A stretch of DNA of 64,000 bases, taken from assembly GCF_004193775.1 (NCBI RefSeq), contig NC_041011.1:15470201-15534200 (forward strand). Direction: 5' to 3'. This DNA comes from Glycine soja (lineage: Eukaryota > Streptophyta > Magnoliopsida > Fabales > Fabaceae). The position numbers and the translations under genes are program-made. Below the pieces are notes generated by a model, which saw nothing but the letters and a program-made list of their open reading frames with translations, had not been told where the DNA came from and made no database searches. Positions 10,198-21,205 of the stretch are shown here, one piece after another; position 1 is the stretch's first letter; every line of letters starts with the position of its first letter.

Positions 10198-11095
10198 TGA
10201 TGGAAGCTTGCTTGTGGGGCTTCTATGGAGGCTGGATCTTTGAGCTTCAATGAGGTCCTTCAATGGTGATTTTTCACCATAGAGATGCAGCGGAAGGCAA
10301 AGGAGAAGAGGAGAGGGGAGGCACCATCCACTAGGGAATAAGCCAAGGAAGAAGGAGCTTCACCACCAAGAATTGCCTTGGATAAGAAGCTTGAAGAGGA
10401 TGCTTTAATGGAGGAAAAGAAAGAGAGAAGGGGGGAGCACGAAATTGAAGGAATAAAAGAGGGAGAGAAGTGGAACTTTGAAGTATGTCTCACAAGACTC
10501 TCATTCATCAAAGTTGCAACAAGTGTTACACATGCTTCTATTTATAGACTAGGTAGCTTCCTTGAGAAGCTTTCTTGAGAAAACTTCCTTGAGAAGCTTC
10601 TTTGAGAAAACTTCCTTGAGAAGCTAGAGCTTAGCTACACACACCCCTCTCATAACTAAGCTCACCTCCTTGAGAAGCTTCCTTAAGAAGATTCCTAAAG
10701 AAGCTAGAGCTTAGCTACACATACCTCTCTAATAGCTAAGCTCACCTCCTTGAGATGAGAAGCTAGAGCTTAGCTACACACCCCCTATAATAGCTAAGCT
10801 CACCCCCATGACAAAAAACATGAAAATAACAAAAAAAAGTCCTTATTACAAAGACAACTCAAAATTCCCCGAAATACAAGGCTAAAACCCTATACTACTA
10901 GAATGGCCAAAATACAAGGCCTAGACGAAGGAAAAACCTATTCTAATATTTACAAAGATAAGCGGGCTCATACTTAGCCCATGGGCTCGAAATCTACCCT
11001 AAGGCTCATGAGAACCCTAGGGCCTTTCCTTGGATCTCTAGCCCAATCTACTTGGAGTCTTCTAGCCAATGCCCTTGCGGGGTAGGATTGCATCA
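10198..11095 (-). repeat. Element A 3' LTR
   Basis: 898 bp. Contains, in the U3 part, three copies of an AGCTAGAGCTTAGCTACAC unit (about 10621, 10702 and 10762) and three copies of a CTTCCTTGAGAAGCTT unit (about 10557-10620). The TATA box CTATAAATAGAAG lies near 10536-10550 on the minus strand. The end of the element's ORF runs 34 bp into this LTR. Confidence 0.93.
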
Positions 11096-12771
11096 TTCCC
11101 TCCACCTTGGAATGGATTTGACCTCAAATCCCGAGGTTCTTCATACTCAGGGCTCCTTCCCTCAACACCTGTAAAAAGAACAAAAACACATGTATTAGTG
11201 GTGTTTGGTATGTTGAAGTAAGGTAAGGTCTGAAAACCCATTTCCTGGGCATCTTCCCATGAAGGAACATGGTTTCTCATCAACTCAATGAGTGGTGCTA
11301 CAAGTATAGAAAAATATGGGACAAACCTTTCGTAAAAGTTTGTTAAGTCATGGATGCCCCAAATTTTTCTTATACTTGGTGGAGTGAGCCACTCAGGAAT
11401 GACCTTTATTCTCTTAGGGTTCATGGGAACCCGTTGATCACTATTTGAAAAATTAAGAAAAGTAACGCAATAAAACATACCTTTTTCTGTATTTTCATAT
11501 TGATTATTCCTACCAAAAAGTATGACAAACCTAAGGTGTCCCATATGAGTACCTAAGTTTGTATTGAAACTAAAAATAAGAACAAACCTACCTAATGGGT
11601 CCCTATGTACACACACCATGAAGATGTTAGGTGTACGAGTGATTTTACAAAAGAGGGTTGCACCACTCAAAACATTCATCATACCACCTATTTTAGGGAC
11701 TTGGTGCCTAATAATACCTATTTTGGGCACCAAAAAAGCACAAGGATTTAAGCTCTTGCGAACCAAACCCTCATCCAACAACTTCTTTACTTGAGGAATA
11801 AACTCAAGCCCAAGAGGTGTGGCAATGCTAGCAAGTGTCTTTTTACAAAAAAGAAAATGTGGAGGTTGTCTAAGAGGGAAAGTTTCTTTAATGTTTGTCT
11901 TTATTGTAAAATGAGTTTCCTTCTTAGCTAACCTCTTCGAGGAGACACTTACCTCCTTACACTTCTCTTTAACCACTAATGGTTGTCCATCTTCTTGGGG
12001 GTAGATTTCTTCACTAGATTCTTTCCCTTTTGCTTCTTTACTTTCACTAGAGGAAGGTGAAGTAGTAGCCTCATCTTGGCTACTATAAATGTCTTGGCCC
12101 CTCATAATCATGGTTTTTGTGGTGGGGCATTGAGAAGTAATGTGTCCTCTTCCAAGACATTTAAAGCACTTTATAGAGCTAGTTTTCTCTTGCATACTAG
12201 TCTTATGGGCTTGCTTTTCTATTGCCTTCCCCTTATCATCTTTGGGCTTAGAAGGTGTCACCCCTAAGATGCCCTGACCTTGGTCTTTCTTTGGATAAGA
12301 GTGAGAGCCATAAGATTTTGAAGTAGACTTCTTTTTAAGTTGTTGCTCTACCCTTATTTCCCAATCTAAGTTAGCCTCTACATTGTCCTTCCCATGGAAG
12401 TATGAGAGGTTAATGTTAGCCTCTTGAGGCTTTCTTTCCTTTTCTCTTCTATGGGAGTGAGGTCTAAGATGTGACCTATGCCTTCCTTCGTAATAGTCAC
12501 GAAGTTCTTCACTTAGGCTTTTGCAAGAGTTATGACTACTATAGGAGGCATGTTTTTCTCTTTTCATTTCTTTCATTATTTTTCTTCTTTCTTCCTCTTT
12601 TATTTTCTTTCTTTCATCTTGACTTATTTCTTCCACTCTTTTTTTTCCTTTTTCTTTTCTCTCTTGTTTTTCTTTCCATAACTTGAGGAACCTCAACTCA
12701 TCTAAGATTCTAGATAAAGGGTCTTTATGACTAGTACCCTCGCCATTAACACTAGATGAATGATGACTCAT
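11062..12771 (-). CDS. Condensed Gag-Pol-like protein of element A (569 aa)
   Basis: Uninterrupted frame starting at ATG 12771, the first Met after the leader. Residues 30-75 are a Lys/Glu-rich coiled-coil-like stretch. Residues 121-143 (NINLSYFHGKDNVEANLDWE) match the start of a Ty3 Gag capsid domain, but the roughly 100-residue capsid body is missing. A CCHC knuckle follows at C202, C205, H210 and C215. Residues 325-435 are collapsed fragments of RT: the motif A region reads SGATLFCKIT, with Thr where catalytic Asp is expected, and the YXDD loop is absent. Residues 448-500 keep the post-RT tether (NPKRIKVIPEW...FYERFVPYFS). No protease or integrase. Probably an RNA-binding protein or decoy packaged by an autonomous relative; its function is not known. 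It could also be a passenger ORF preserved only because the copy is young. Confidence 0.75.
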   Translation of the reverse strand: MSHHSSSVNGEGTSHKDPLSRILDELRFLKLWKEKQERKEKGKKRVEEISQDERKKIKEEERRKIMKEMKREKHASYSSHNSCKSLSEELRDYYEGRHRSHLRPHSHRREKERKPQEANINLSYFHGKDNVEANLDWEIRVEQQLKKKSTSKSYGSHSYPKKDQGQGILGVTPSKPKDDKGKAIEKQAHKTSMQEKTSSIKCFKCLGRGHITSQCPTTKTMIMRGQDIYSSQDEATTSPSSSESKEAKGKESSEEIYPQEDGQPLVVKEKCKEVSVSSKRLAKKETHFTIKTNIKETFPLRQPPHFLFCKKTLASIATPLGLEFIPQVKKLLDEGLVRKSLNPCAFLVPKIGIIRHQVPKIGGMMNVLSGATLFCKITRTPNIFMVCVHRDPLGRFVLIFSFNTNLGTHMGHLRFVILFGRNNQYENTEKGMFYCVTFLNFSNSDQRVPMNPKRIKVIPEWLTPPSIRKIWGIHDLTNFYERFVPYFSILVAPLIELMRNHVPSWEDAQEMGFQTLPYFNIPNTTNTCVFVLFTGVEGRSPEYEEPRDLRSNPFQGGGNDAILPRKGIG

Positions 12772-14647
12772 GTTGGTTCCTAATTTGTGGTTCTTTCTTG
12801 TTGGAGGTTTGAAAAGAAAAGGTAAAAGAAACTATGGTTGAAACTAGCCAAATAAACACTAAAAGAGGTGTGAAAGATAAGGTAAAAAAACTAATTGGTA
12901 AAATGCAAGCTATCTAGGCGGTTTGACAATGGAAGGTAAAAGAAATAAGCTATGAAAGTAAGCAAGAAATGTAAACTAGGTGAATCCTAAGAGTGTTTGG
13001 ATGACCACATTCAAGGTTCCCAACAAAACACTCACTATCCTAAGTAAAAATTGCCTAAAATTATTACACACAAATGGAAGTTTGGTAACCTATTGGAGGC
13101 TCCCAACACACTTCCAATGAAAGGCCTTTTTGTTACAAAAACTTGAAAGCAATGAAGGTAAGTAAATTGCAAATTACAAAATTACAAAACGGTCCTCAAT
13201 TTTGGTGGTTGTTCTCTCTTTGGTGATTCACTCAATTTGGAGTGCTTCTTAGTCCAATAGCTCTTAAGGTGGTTGGCCCCTTACTTCTGGACTCAAATTC
13301 TTCAAGGGATGGCACCAATCCTCCTTCCAATTCCTATATGGCAACCCACAAACAAGGAAACAAAGAGACAAGCAATAACCAAAGACCAAAAAAAATAAAA
13401 TGAAAGCTAAACCAATGGAGTTTTAACAAGACAATTTTTCAAGGATTATTCAACAATTAAAGCAATGAAAAGGACATAGAAGCAAGCTAGGACTCAAAGA
13501 GAAACTTAGAATGGCTCTAGAGTAGAGTAAAAAAAACTGAAAAAAAAAGACTCAGCAAAACTCTAGCTTTGGCACTTGTCTTCACACTAATTTTGAATTG
13601 AAATTTCCAATTATAGAATAAATTTTGAGCCAAAACAACAAGCACACTTCCCTTTCACTTTTTTTTCCTGGATACTGATTTTTCTGCAAACTTGTGTGAT
13701 TTTTATTATTTTTTCCTTTTACCCAAATCACTTGGTTCTTTTTTTATAACTTTTCTCAAGATGTCTAGAAAATTCAGTAAAAAGTTCAGCTCAAAATTCG
13801 AAGTAACCAATTCTCAGTAATTTTTACAAGTTTGTATGTCCAAGTTGCCAGCACCAGCGATTTTTTTTAAGCATGGTATATTGATTGCCTTGGGCTTACT
13901 TTCAACCTTCCTATGTATGTTGAACTCACTAGGATTGTTTACCACAGTCTTAGGAGTTCAATATTCACTTAGGATCAACATTTCAGCCAACAATTCAATC
14001 ACCAAAACTCAAATTCACAATAGACACAATCATAAGGAAATCTAAAAGTTCAAGAAAAGGTTCACAATCAAAGACTCTCTAAGAATTTTGCATGAACATG
14101 TTAAGGACTAATTAACATGAAAGATTTGACTCAAATCAACTAATAGGCTAAAAGAATTTCATACACTCATGAACAAATGAGTTAGACAAAGAAATAAGAA
14201 AATAAAATTCAGCACAACATAAGAAATCTTATGTGACAAGTTTCATGACTAGACATGACTTCTATGACAAAACTACAATAGGTGAACAAGTCACTCTAGA
14301 TTTTTGAGGTTTTCTTCTACTTTAATATTTTTGTAAGAATTTTATGGTTTAGGTTTCAGCCACAAAAAAAAAACAAGACAAAACTCAAAGGAACCTAAAC
14401 TCAACACAATTCATGGTTCAAGAACAAGAACAAGAAATTTGAACCATAGAAAATCAAATCTAGCTTCTATAGCAAGTTTAATTGGTGGAAACTCTAAAGA
14501 ATCATGTTAACAACATTTAGCACAAGACATGTGAGGAGATACATGGAGAAAAAATGAAGAAACAACAATCGAAGAGAAGGTAAAGCAAAAAAATTAATGG
14601 AGGTTTAAGGAGCACCTACTTGAAGCTCTTGGGCTCTGATTACCACT
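12772..14647 (-). other. Element A leader and PBS
   Basis: Non-coding internal sequence between the 5' LTR and ORF on the minus strand, AT-rich, with no supported frame. The PBS lies at 14633-14645. A homologous leader occurs in element B (44146-46901). Confidence 0.8.
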
Positions 14648-15545
14648 TGATGGAAGCTTGCTTGTGGGGCTTCTATGGAGGCTGGATCTTTGAGCTTCAA
14701 TGAGGTCCTTCAATGGTGATTTTTCACCATAGAGATGCAGCGGAAGGCAAAGGAGAAGAGGAGAGGGGAGGCACCATCCACTAGGGAATAAGCCAAGGAA
14801 GAAGGAGCTTCACCACCAAGAATTGCCTTGGATAAGAAGCTTGAAGAGGATGCTTTAATGGAGGAAAAGAAAGAGAGAAGGGGGGAGCACGAAATTGAAG
14901 GAATAAAAGAGGGAGAGAAGTGGAACATTGAAGTATGTCTCACAAGACTCTCATTCATCAAAGTTGCAACAAGTGTTACACATGCTTCTATTTATAGACT
15001 AGGTAGCTTCCTTGAGAAGCTTTCTTGAGAAAACTTCCTTGAGAAGCTTCTTTGAGAAAACTTCCTTGAGAAGCTAGAGCTTAGCTACACACACCCCTCT
15101 CATAACTAAGCTCACCTCCTTGAGAAGCTTCCTTAAGAAGATTCCTAAAGAAGCTAGAGCTTAGCTACACATACCTCTCTAATAGCTAAGCTCACCTCCT
15201 TGAGATGAGAAACTAGAGCTTAGCTACACACCCCCTATAATAGCTAAGCTCACCCCCATGACAAAAAACATGAAAATAACAAAAAAAAGTCCTTATTACA
15301 AAGACAACTCAAAATTCCCCGAAATACAAGGCTAAAACCCTATACTACTAGAATGGCCAAAATACAAGGCCTAGACGAAGGAAAAACCTATTCTAATATT
15401 TACAAAGATAAGCGGGCTCATACTTAGCCCATGGGCTCGAAATCTATCCTAAGGCTCATGAGAACCCTAGGGCCTTTCCTTGGATCTCTAGCCCAATCTA
15501 CTTGGAGTCTTCTAGCCAATGCCCTTGCGAGGTAGGATTGCATCA
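14648..15545 (-). repeat. Element A 5' LTR
   Basis: 898 bp, same repeats and TATA box as the other copy. Differences seen include T/A in the GGAAC[T/A]TTGAAG stretch, G/A in GAGAA[G/A]CTAGAG, C/T in AATCTA[C/T]CC and G/A in TTGCG[G/A]GGTAGG. Confidence 0.93.
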
Positions 15546-15550
15546 GTACA

Positions 15551-17223
15551 GTTCCGAAAAGGAAATTTGATCTCATATATGTGTTAAATTGTTGATTAAT
15601 GGCTGTAAAAGCTTGACCAATTTTGTATGATAATTTTCTTGTAACAGGCTAAATTTTAGTGGATAACTCTAATAAAATAATTTCAACTCGAGACAAATTG
15701 TAGACATAGCTAAAAAGTGAAAATGATCATGTAGGCTGAGAATGATGGCTCTGAATTGAATAGTAGGATTTATTAACTTATAGATGGAGGAAAAGACTAG
15801 GCAGATGCTAAGAACTATTTCCCTCTGGATGATCTCCTTTCTAAACTTACTCTTTTTTCCTCTATTATGAATGTTGTTTTTCCTCTATTCATTTAGTTCA
15901 TTCTTTGCTTTCATAATTAATAGTTTTGTCCTTTGTGGATTTTTCTAATATATATGACTGAGAATGAAATTTGCATTGACCTATTAAAAAATCATACTAC
16001 CATTTTCAGCTACCACTATTACGCCTTGATTTATTAATGTCATGTGAATTATAATTTTGGATGAGGATTATTTATGTCTCGCTCTAACAAATACTTTGGC
16101 CATAAAAAAGAGAGTATATACTATGGACATAAAAAAATTATATACTATAGAAACAAACAAATAACGAATGGATGGATCAAATTAGGCTTATTATTGAATA
16201 TGCTAGGCTTATCTGTTAAGTGGAAATGATGGATCGGGTTTATCCCTTTTGGAAACAACAATCTGCCTTTACTGATGTAGTGTTGCTTTGCTTTGTACAT
16301 TTCAGAATTCACGAAACAACATGATGTGTCATCACATAAATTCTATAGTGTGATCCAACTATCTAGTTTTAGTCTTTTTTTATTCATTTTTGGGTTTTAC
16401 TAATTTAGGATTTACAAAGTCTTTTCTCATTTTGTGTAGATATATCATAAAATTATATATACAAATATAAGAAAATTAGTAAAAGAAAAAGATACTTATT
16501 CTCTAAAATAAACTAATTGAACCCCCTAATCTCCATTTGCACGGTGTAACAACAAGGAAAGAGAAAGGCATGGAGAGTAGGTCACGTGTCTTTCTCTCTC
16601 CTTGTTGCCGCCTAGGGTCTAGAGATGATCCATGTCCAACCCTTATAATTTAGGTTCCATGCATGATTAATAAAAGATTTGTCAAGGAGCCATTAGTTTC
16701 AATGAAAATATTGCTTCAAACAGGAGAAAGGTGTAGATAATACTTTAAGGGGTATATCGTAACTACAATTCTACTTTTGTGCTGTTAATTTTGAACTAGT
16801 GCTGAACTTTTTTTTATAGGCCTTAGTCATGAGTGAAGTTATTCATTTAAATCCATTCATACCAAATTATCAATGTTGTAAGCCCCTACTTCTAAATTTT
16901 TAAATTTAGAGCTGTGAATCAAAATCTTTGAGCTAATATTATGGGAAGACCACTGTCAACTATTTTGATTGCTGCATCAAATTAACAACATTGAGTTTAA
17001 CACGGATGCTTTGAGGTGTTCTTATTTCAGGAAAAACTTTATTAGTGGATAATCATTTCAACAAGAAGGACGATCACGGGTTGGAATAGTTGATGTACTT
17101 GATTACATCCAGGTTGGTTTAGCATCTCTTCCTTTTTTTATATAATATAGTATCATCGATGCATGCTTATGATGATTAGCAACTCTAGAGTAGCACTACA
17201 ATATAAAGAGATAACAACCTTTC
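15551..17223. other. Intergenic, no gene recognised
   Basis: AT-rich sequence. A 17-bp inverted repeat with one mismatch (16551-16567 and 16590-16606) encloses a 22-nt loop containing CACGTG. A short exon-like segment at about 17031-17113, bounded by TTTCAG and CAG|GTTGG, has an in-frame stop and is not assigned. Confidence 0.5.
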
Positions 17224-17760
17224 TTGGTCATTCAAAATCTTTGTGACCTAAACCTTAGTAGAATTCTGAGTCTACACTGGAAGAGAGGGTCTGGGCACTT
17301 CATGTCTCTTCTTCATCCATTGCTCCTCTATAACAATTTTTTGCTCCTTCTTTTGTTGTTGGGCAGGCTTTTTGGTTTGGACCTTTCCCTTTTTCTCCCT
17401 AAGGATCCTTTTAACCTTTGTAGCAAGGCCAAAAGTTTCCAAAGCCTTGTCTTCATTAGCAATAGTCTTGGCCAGTTTCTTCTGCCTCTTTTGCTGAATG
17501 TCATCCTAGTTCACTAGAGGAATAAGTATGTTCCACTTGATGTCAACCTTCATTAGCTTCAGGTTGACAACACTGAAGTGTTGTTATCTAGCGATGAAGC
17601 TGCCCTTGTTGATAATGGACTGCTAGGACTCATCATCATTCCTTTGAAGACAAGGAAGACTTGGTATTCCAAAAGAACTTTGTTGATGACAGTGGCATAG
17701 TAGATGTCATCCACTCCTCCCAAAGTCTTCATATTCCTCAAAATGTTGACTTAGATTGTG
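17224..17760 (-). pseudogene. Unidentified coding-like remnant, Lys-rich
   Basis: On the minus strand, 17741-17559 is open (MRNMKTLGGVDDIYYATVIN...). After a stop and frame change a second block, about 17500-17290, reads KRQKKLAKTIANEDKALETF, then a Lys/Gln-rich stretch. The frames are interrupted by at least two stops. I do not recognise the family. Composition is more GC-rich than its flanks, which suggests an old gene fragment. Confidence 0.3.
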
Positions 17761-17815
17761 TGTAAGGTGTTTTGTAAAAATGTACAATAAACAATGTAAG
17801 CTAACTTTCAGTAAT

Positions 17816-18124
17816 CACTACTAGAAAATAAGCTTTCAACATCCGTTACTAACCGATGTTGAAAGTACCAACCTTGAAAGTACCAACGTTGAAAGTATTA
17901 TCGTTAACATCGGTTATTTAAATAACTGATGTTAACGTAAAATAACAACATCGTTTTTTTAAATAACCAATGTTAACGTTTTAACATCGGTTTTTTAAAA
18001 AACCGATGTTATTTGTGTAGGTTAACATCGTTTTTTTTTTAAGAAAACCGACGTTGTTAGCTAAAAAACCGATGTTATTTGTGTAGGTTAACATCGGTTT
18101 TTTAACATATATTTTTTCAATAAA
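17816..18124 (-). repeat. Outer CACTA 3' terminus and subterminal array
   Basis: Terminal CACTACTAGAAAATAAGC then about six AACATCGGTT/AACCGATGTT pairs, several with long A/T runs in the spacer. In En/Spm-type elements such subterminal motifs bind the accessory transposition protein. Confidence 0.75.
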
Positions 18125-18400
18125 CACTACTAAAAAAAAGCTTTCTACATTGTCCTATTAACATCAGTTATAGCTAAAACCGATGTTAACGAAAGCGCGG
18201 TGGCATTTTTGTAATTAAATGGAGTTACTTAACATCGGTTTTAGCAAAACCGATGTTAACTACTTCATGTTAACATCGGTTATTTAAAAAACCGATGTTA
18301 ACATGATGTTAAGATGAATATGGTAACATCGGTTTGGGCAAAACCGATGTTAACTATATCCAGTTAACATCGGTTATCCATAAAAAACCGATGTTGTTAT
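18125..18400 (+). repeat. Inner CACTA 5' subterminal palindrome array
   Basis: Five units of TTAACATCGGTT - 6 to 10 nt - AACCGATGTTAAC, each able to form a hairpin. Starts 30 bp inside the terminus. Confidence 0.85.
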
Positions 18401-18419
18401 GTTTATAAGTTAATAAAAA

Positions 18420-18812
18420 TTGAGATTTCACAAGTCGCGCTCGCTCGAAAACCTTGCCCTCCCTCTTCTCTTTGTCATCCTCCTGCCTGAAATCGCTCTT
18501 CTCTTTCTCCTCCCGCCTGAAATCGCTCTTCTCTTTCTCCTCCCGCCTGAAATCTGTCGGAAACCGCTCCCTCGACATCCACATTGTCGTCGCTCGAACC
18601 CACAGAACCCCCTACACTGCCGAAAAACCCACATTGTCCTCGCTGGAACGCACAGAACCCCCTACATTGCCGGAAAACCCACATTGTCGTCACTCGAACC
18701 CCACGGAACCCACATTGTCCTCGCTCGAAGAAAACCCTACATACACTGTTGCTACTAGGGTGCTGAAACACTCGTGGGTGCTCAAAGGTCAAAGCTTTCT
18801 CCACAAGGTACG
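18420..18812 (+). other. Leader exon of the inner CACTA, with two tandem repeats
   Basis: GC-rich block after the array. Contains a 30-bp unit (CTGAAATCGCTCTTCTCTTT core) in about 2.5 copies at 18486-18555, and a roughly 50-bp CCCACATTGTC...GAACC unit in about three degenerate copies at 18580-18735. Ends at a good donor CACAAG|GTACGTAGG (18812). Plus-strand open frames exist but show no conserved protein. The position suits a 5' untranslated exon of the transposase gene. A (AAT)n run follows at about 18865-18888. Confidence 0.55.
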
Positions 18813-19565
18813 TAGGTCAAATTCGTGTATGCTAAGTTTCCTTGGGTGTTCATGTTTTATTGATGATAATAATAATAATAATAATAATACGTCTTCAGTT
18901 GCAGTATTGCTGATTGAGGTACGAGGAAAGCTTAAAGTTTCGTGCCATTTTGTTAGATCTGACTGCCATTGTCACTGTTTGGGTTTGAGGTAAGCTTTGT
19001 CTCTTTTTCATTTGTAGTTTACTTAGGAAACATGTTGAAGTTTGTCTCTGTTAAATCTATAGAATGCTTGGAGCACCAGTAGAGATAAATAGTGATAAGG
19101 ATCCTGCTTGGCTCACTATCTCATTATTTTGCATTAAGCAGATTCATAACAAGTTACTGACACTTCTTGCAATTATTTTGGAGTTTGGGGCACTTGTTTG
19201 GTATGTCACAAATTTTCCAAATGCCTTCCATATAAATTTGTTTGATATATAACTTGTTTGGCATGTGTTTTATCTTCTATTAAAAATATGAAATACGAAT
19301 GGTGATTATGCCTACTGCATGGTGAGCCTATAGCTAGTGATGTTCATAGCAGTATTATTTGCATACTTCTTTGGAATGTTTAATGACTAAGGTCTACGTT
19401 TAGTTGCGGTGGTAAGAGTTGTTTGATTTTTTTGTGGTTTTGCTTATTTTTATCATTAGCAAATTGTCTTTAACATGTTGGCCTCTGGAATTTGATTGCT
19501 GGTCATCAATAATCTGTAGGCAGACTTAGTGGAATATACACCACTAGGATCAGCTTTCCAGACCA
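18813..19565 (+). other. Inner CACTA 5' intron-like region
   Basis: AT-rich; contains the (AAT)n run and no recognisable coding sequence. A short open frame at 19064-19252 is not similar to anything I know. Confidence 0.5.
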
Positions 19566-20995
19566 TTTTTTTTTGCTCAACAAAAAATATATATTATAGA
19601 TTTGAATGAGTACCAGTGGTACTGTGGTTACAAATTAGTATATATGTGTCTAGCAGGAATCCAGTTTTTAACTGAACCTAGCTGAGGGCACAATAAAATC
19701 TTACATGATACAACTTCGCCCATGCCCTTCTAACTACTAAACCCCTCCTTGAGATTAGATGACCAATGATTAAAATGCATTACAAAATGCATCTCCATTG
19801 TTTTGATCCACGACCAGATGAGGAAAACCGCATCATCCATCAACTTGCTTCCATCGAAATTAGCATTTTGGAAGACAATTTTGTTTATGTGCTTCCATAT
19901 TGTGGATGTCAAGGCAATCCACCTACATTTCCATCTTGTGGACTTTTTCCCTTCAGCAACATTATGTCCATGTTGAAGGTAATGATCCCTGGGATGCTGT
20001 GGCATTGCTGATGATAAATTAACCCATGACATTAATTGACTCCCACCATAGAGGGAAGATGCTATTGCTGGTGAAGAATAAATGAGCAGCATCTTCCTCT
20101 TTATTTCTGCAAAAAGGACAGAGCATGTAATTTACTTGCACCTGCATCCTGGTGAGATTTTTCCTTGTTGGTAGTCTGTTTCTGATTAGTCTCCATGCAA
20201 ACACTGCCGCCTTGGCTGGGATTTTGAGTTTCCATAGCTCCGAAAATTCTGAATTCTGATGGGCCCCCATTGTTTCTCCCCATAGCAATTTATATCCGCT
20301 GCTTGTTAAGTAGTAACCACTAAAGTCAAATTTCCAAATCCATGTATCCTCCTTATAAAATTCCAACAGTTTCTGTGGAATCTCCCCCAAAAAAATGTCA
20401 GCCATTGCAACTTCAGAATCAAAGAGGGACCTCCTCCAATTAAACTTCCATTCCTAACCCTGATTTGTGACACTCCCCACCTGGTTAATCAATTGATTTT
20501 GTTGGCGTGAAATCTGATATAACCTAGGGAATTTAACCATTAAAGGCACTTCATCAGCTGTCCAAGGATCTTCCCAAAACCTAAACTTCTGCCCACCGCC
20601 CACCTTCCATGAAGTCTCCCTTAAAATTGCTCTGTTCTGCTACTGCTTGTGAACTGAAATTAGGTCCTTCCACCATATTGAGTCATGACTGCCGGTTATT
20701 CCATTCTCCACTGCCCTCCACCCACCATATTTCGAGCAAATCACCTTGGCCCAAAGTTCCTCCTGATTATGAAAGAGATCACAGCGCCACTTCCGCAACA
20801 AAGCTGAATTGAAGGTCCTTAGGTCTTTAATGCCCAGTCCACCTTTGTCTTTTGGTAGGCAAATGGTCTTCCAATCTACCTATGCAATCTTCCTCTGATC
20901 CTGCCCTCCTCCCTAGAAAAATTTTCGCTGAATGACTTCCATTTTGACTATTATTTTTGAAGGTACCTTGAAAAAAGAAAAGAAATATATGTGAA
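19566..20995 (-). mobile_element. L1-type LINE fragment 1, 5'-truncated
   Basis: Minus strand. The 3' end is a 9-A tail (poly-T at 19566-19574), preceded by a short 3' UTR with GTACCACTGGTACT. Coding remnants read upstream: the post-RT region (VPSKIIVKMEVIQRKFF, about 20960-20910), then KDKGGLGIKDL, then the zf-RVT domain with ELWKLKIPAKAAVFAWRL and MLCPFCRNKEEDAAHLFF (20019-20405). Stops include TGG-to-TAG changes near 20900 and 20880. Only the C-terminal third of ORF2 is present, the usual result of incomplete reverse transcription. No target duplication resolved. Confidence 0.85.
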
Positions 20996-21205
20996 TTGCT
21001 GTTCAACTTTTTTGCTCAACTTTTTTGCTTTCAGTTTGTTCAACTTTTTTGCTTTCTTCAAAAGTTCTGCATAAATATCTTTGTTTTGCACTGATAAGGA
21101 ACTAGCACCGTTGTTGTCTAAAAGAAAAACTAGCATCACAGTCTATTGAAACACAAGCAATGAGAGAAATTACAAATGGTTTAAACTGAAAACCTAGAAA
21201 TGTCC
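20996..21205. repeat. Short TTCAACTTTTTTGCT tandem repeats
   Basis: Three near copies of a 15-16-bp unit at about 21002-21053, between the two LINE fragments. Confidence 0.6.

Larger units (their letters stand above)
10198..15545 (-). mobile_element. Element A: young non-autonomous Ty3-derived LTR retrotransposon
   Basis: 5348 bp with two 898-bp LTRs differing at only about four positions (about 0.4%), and a perfect target duplication GTACA (10193-10197 and 15546-15550). On the minus strand it has an initiator-Met-like PBS (TGGTAATCAGAGC, 14633-14645), a leader of about 1.9 kb, one 569-codon ORF and a polypurine tract (AAGGTGGAGGGAA, 11096-11108). Protease, intact RT, RNase H and integrase are absent, so it depends on another element for enzymes. 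The near-identical LTRs mean it moved recently. Confidence 0.93.

Noticed and set aside
10260..10511. 83-codon frame MMNESLVRHTSKFH..., also at 14710-14961 and 8788-9051
   Set aside because: Lies wholly inside the element A LTR and recurs only because the LTR does; no conserved domain.
17031..17113. Possible isolated exon
   Set aside because: Good border-like sequences, but the frame contains a stop and no family is recognised.
18454..18993. Pro/His-rich frames across the CACTA leader
   Set aside because: Produced by short tandem repeats in several frames; no homologous protein known to me.
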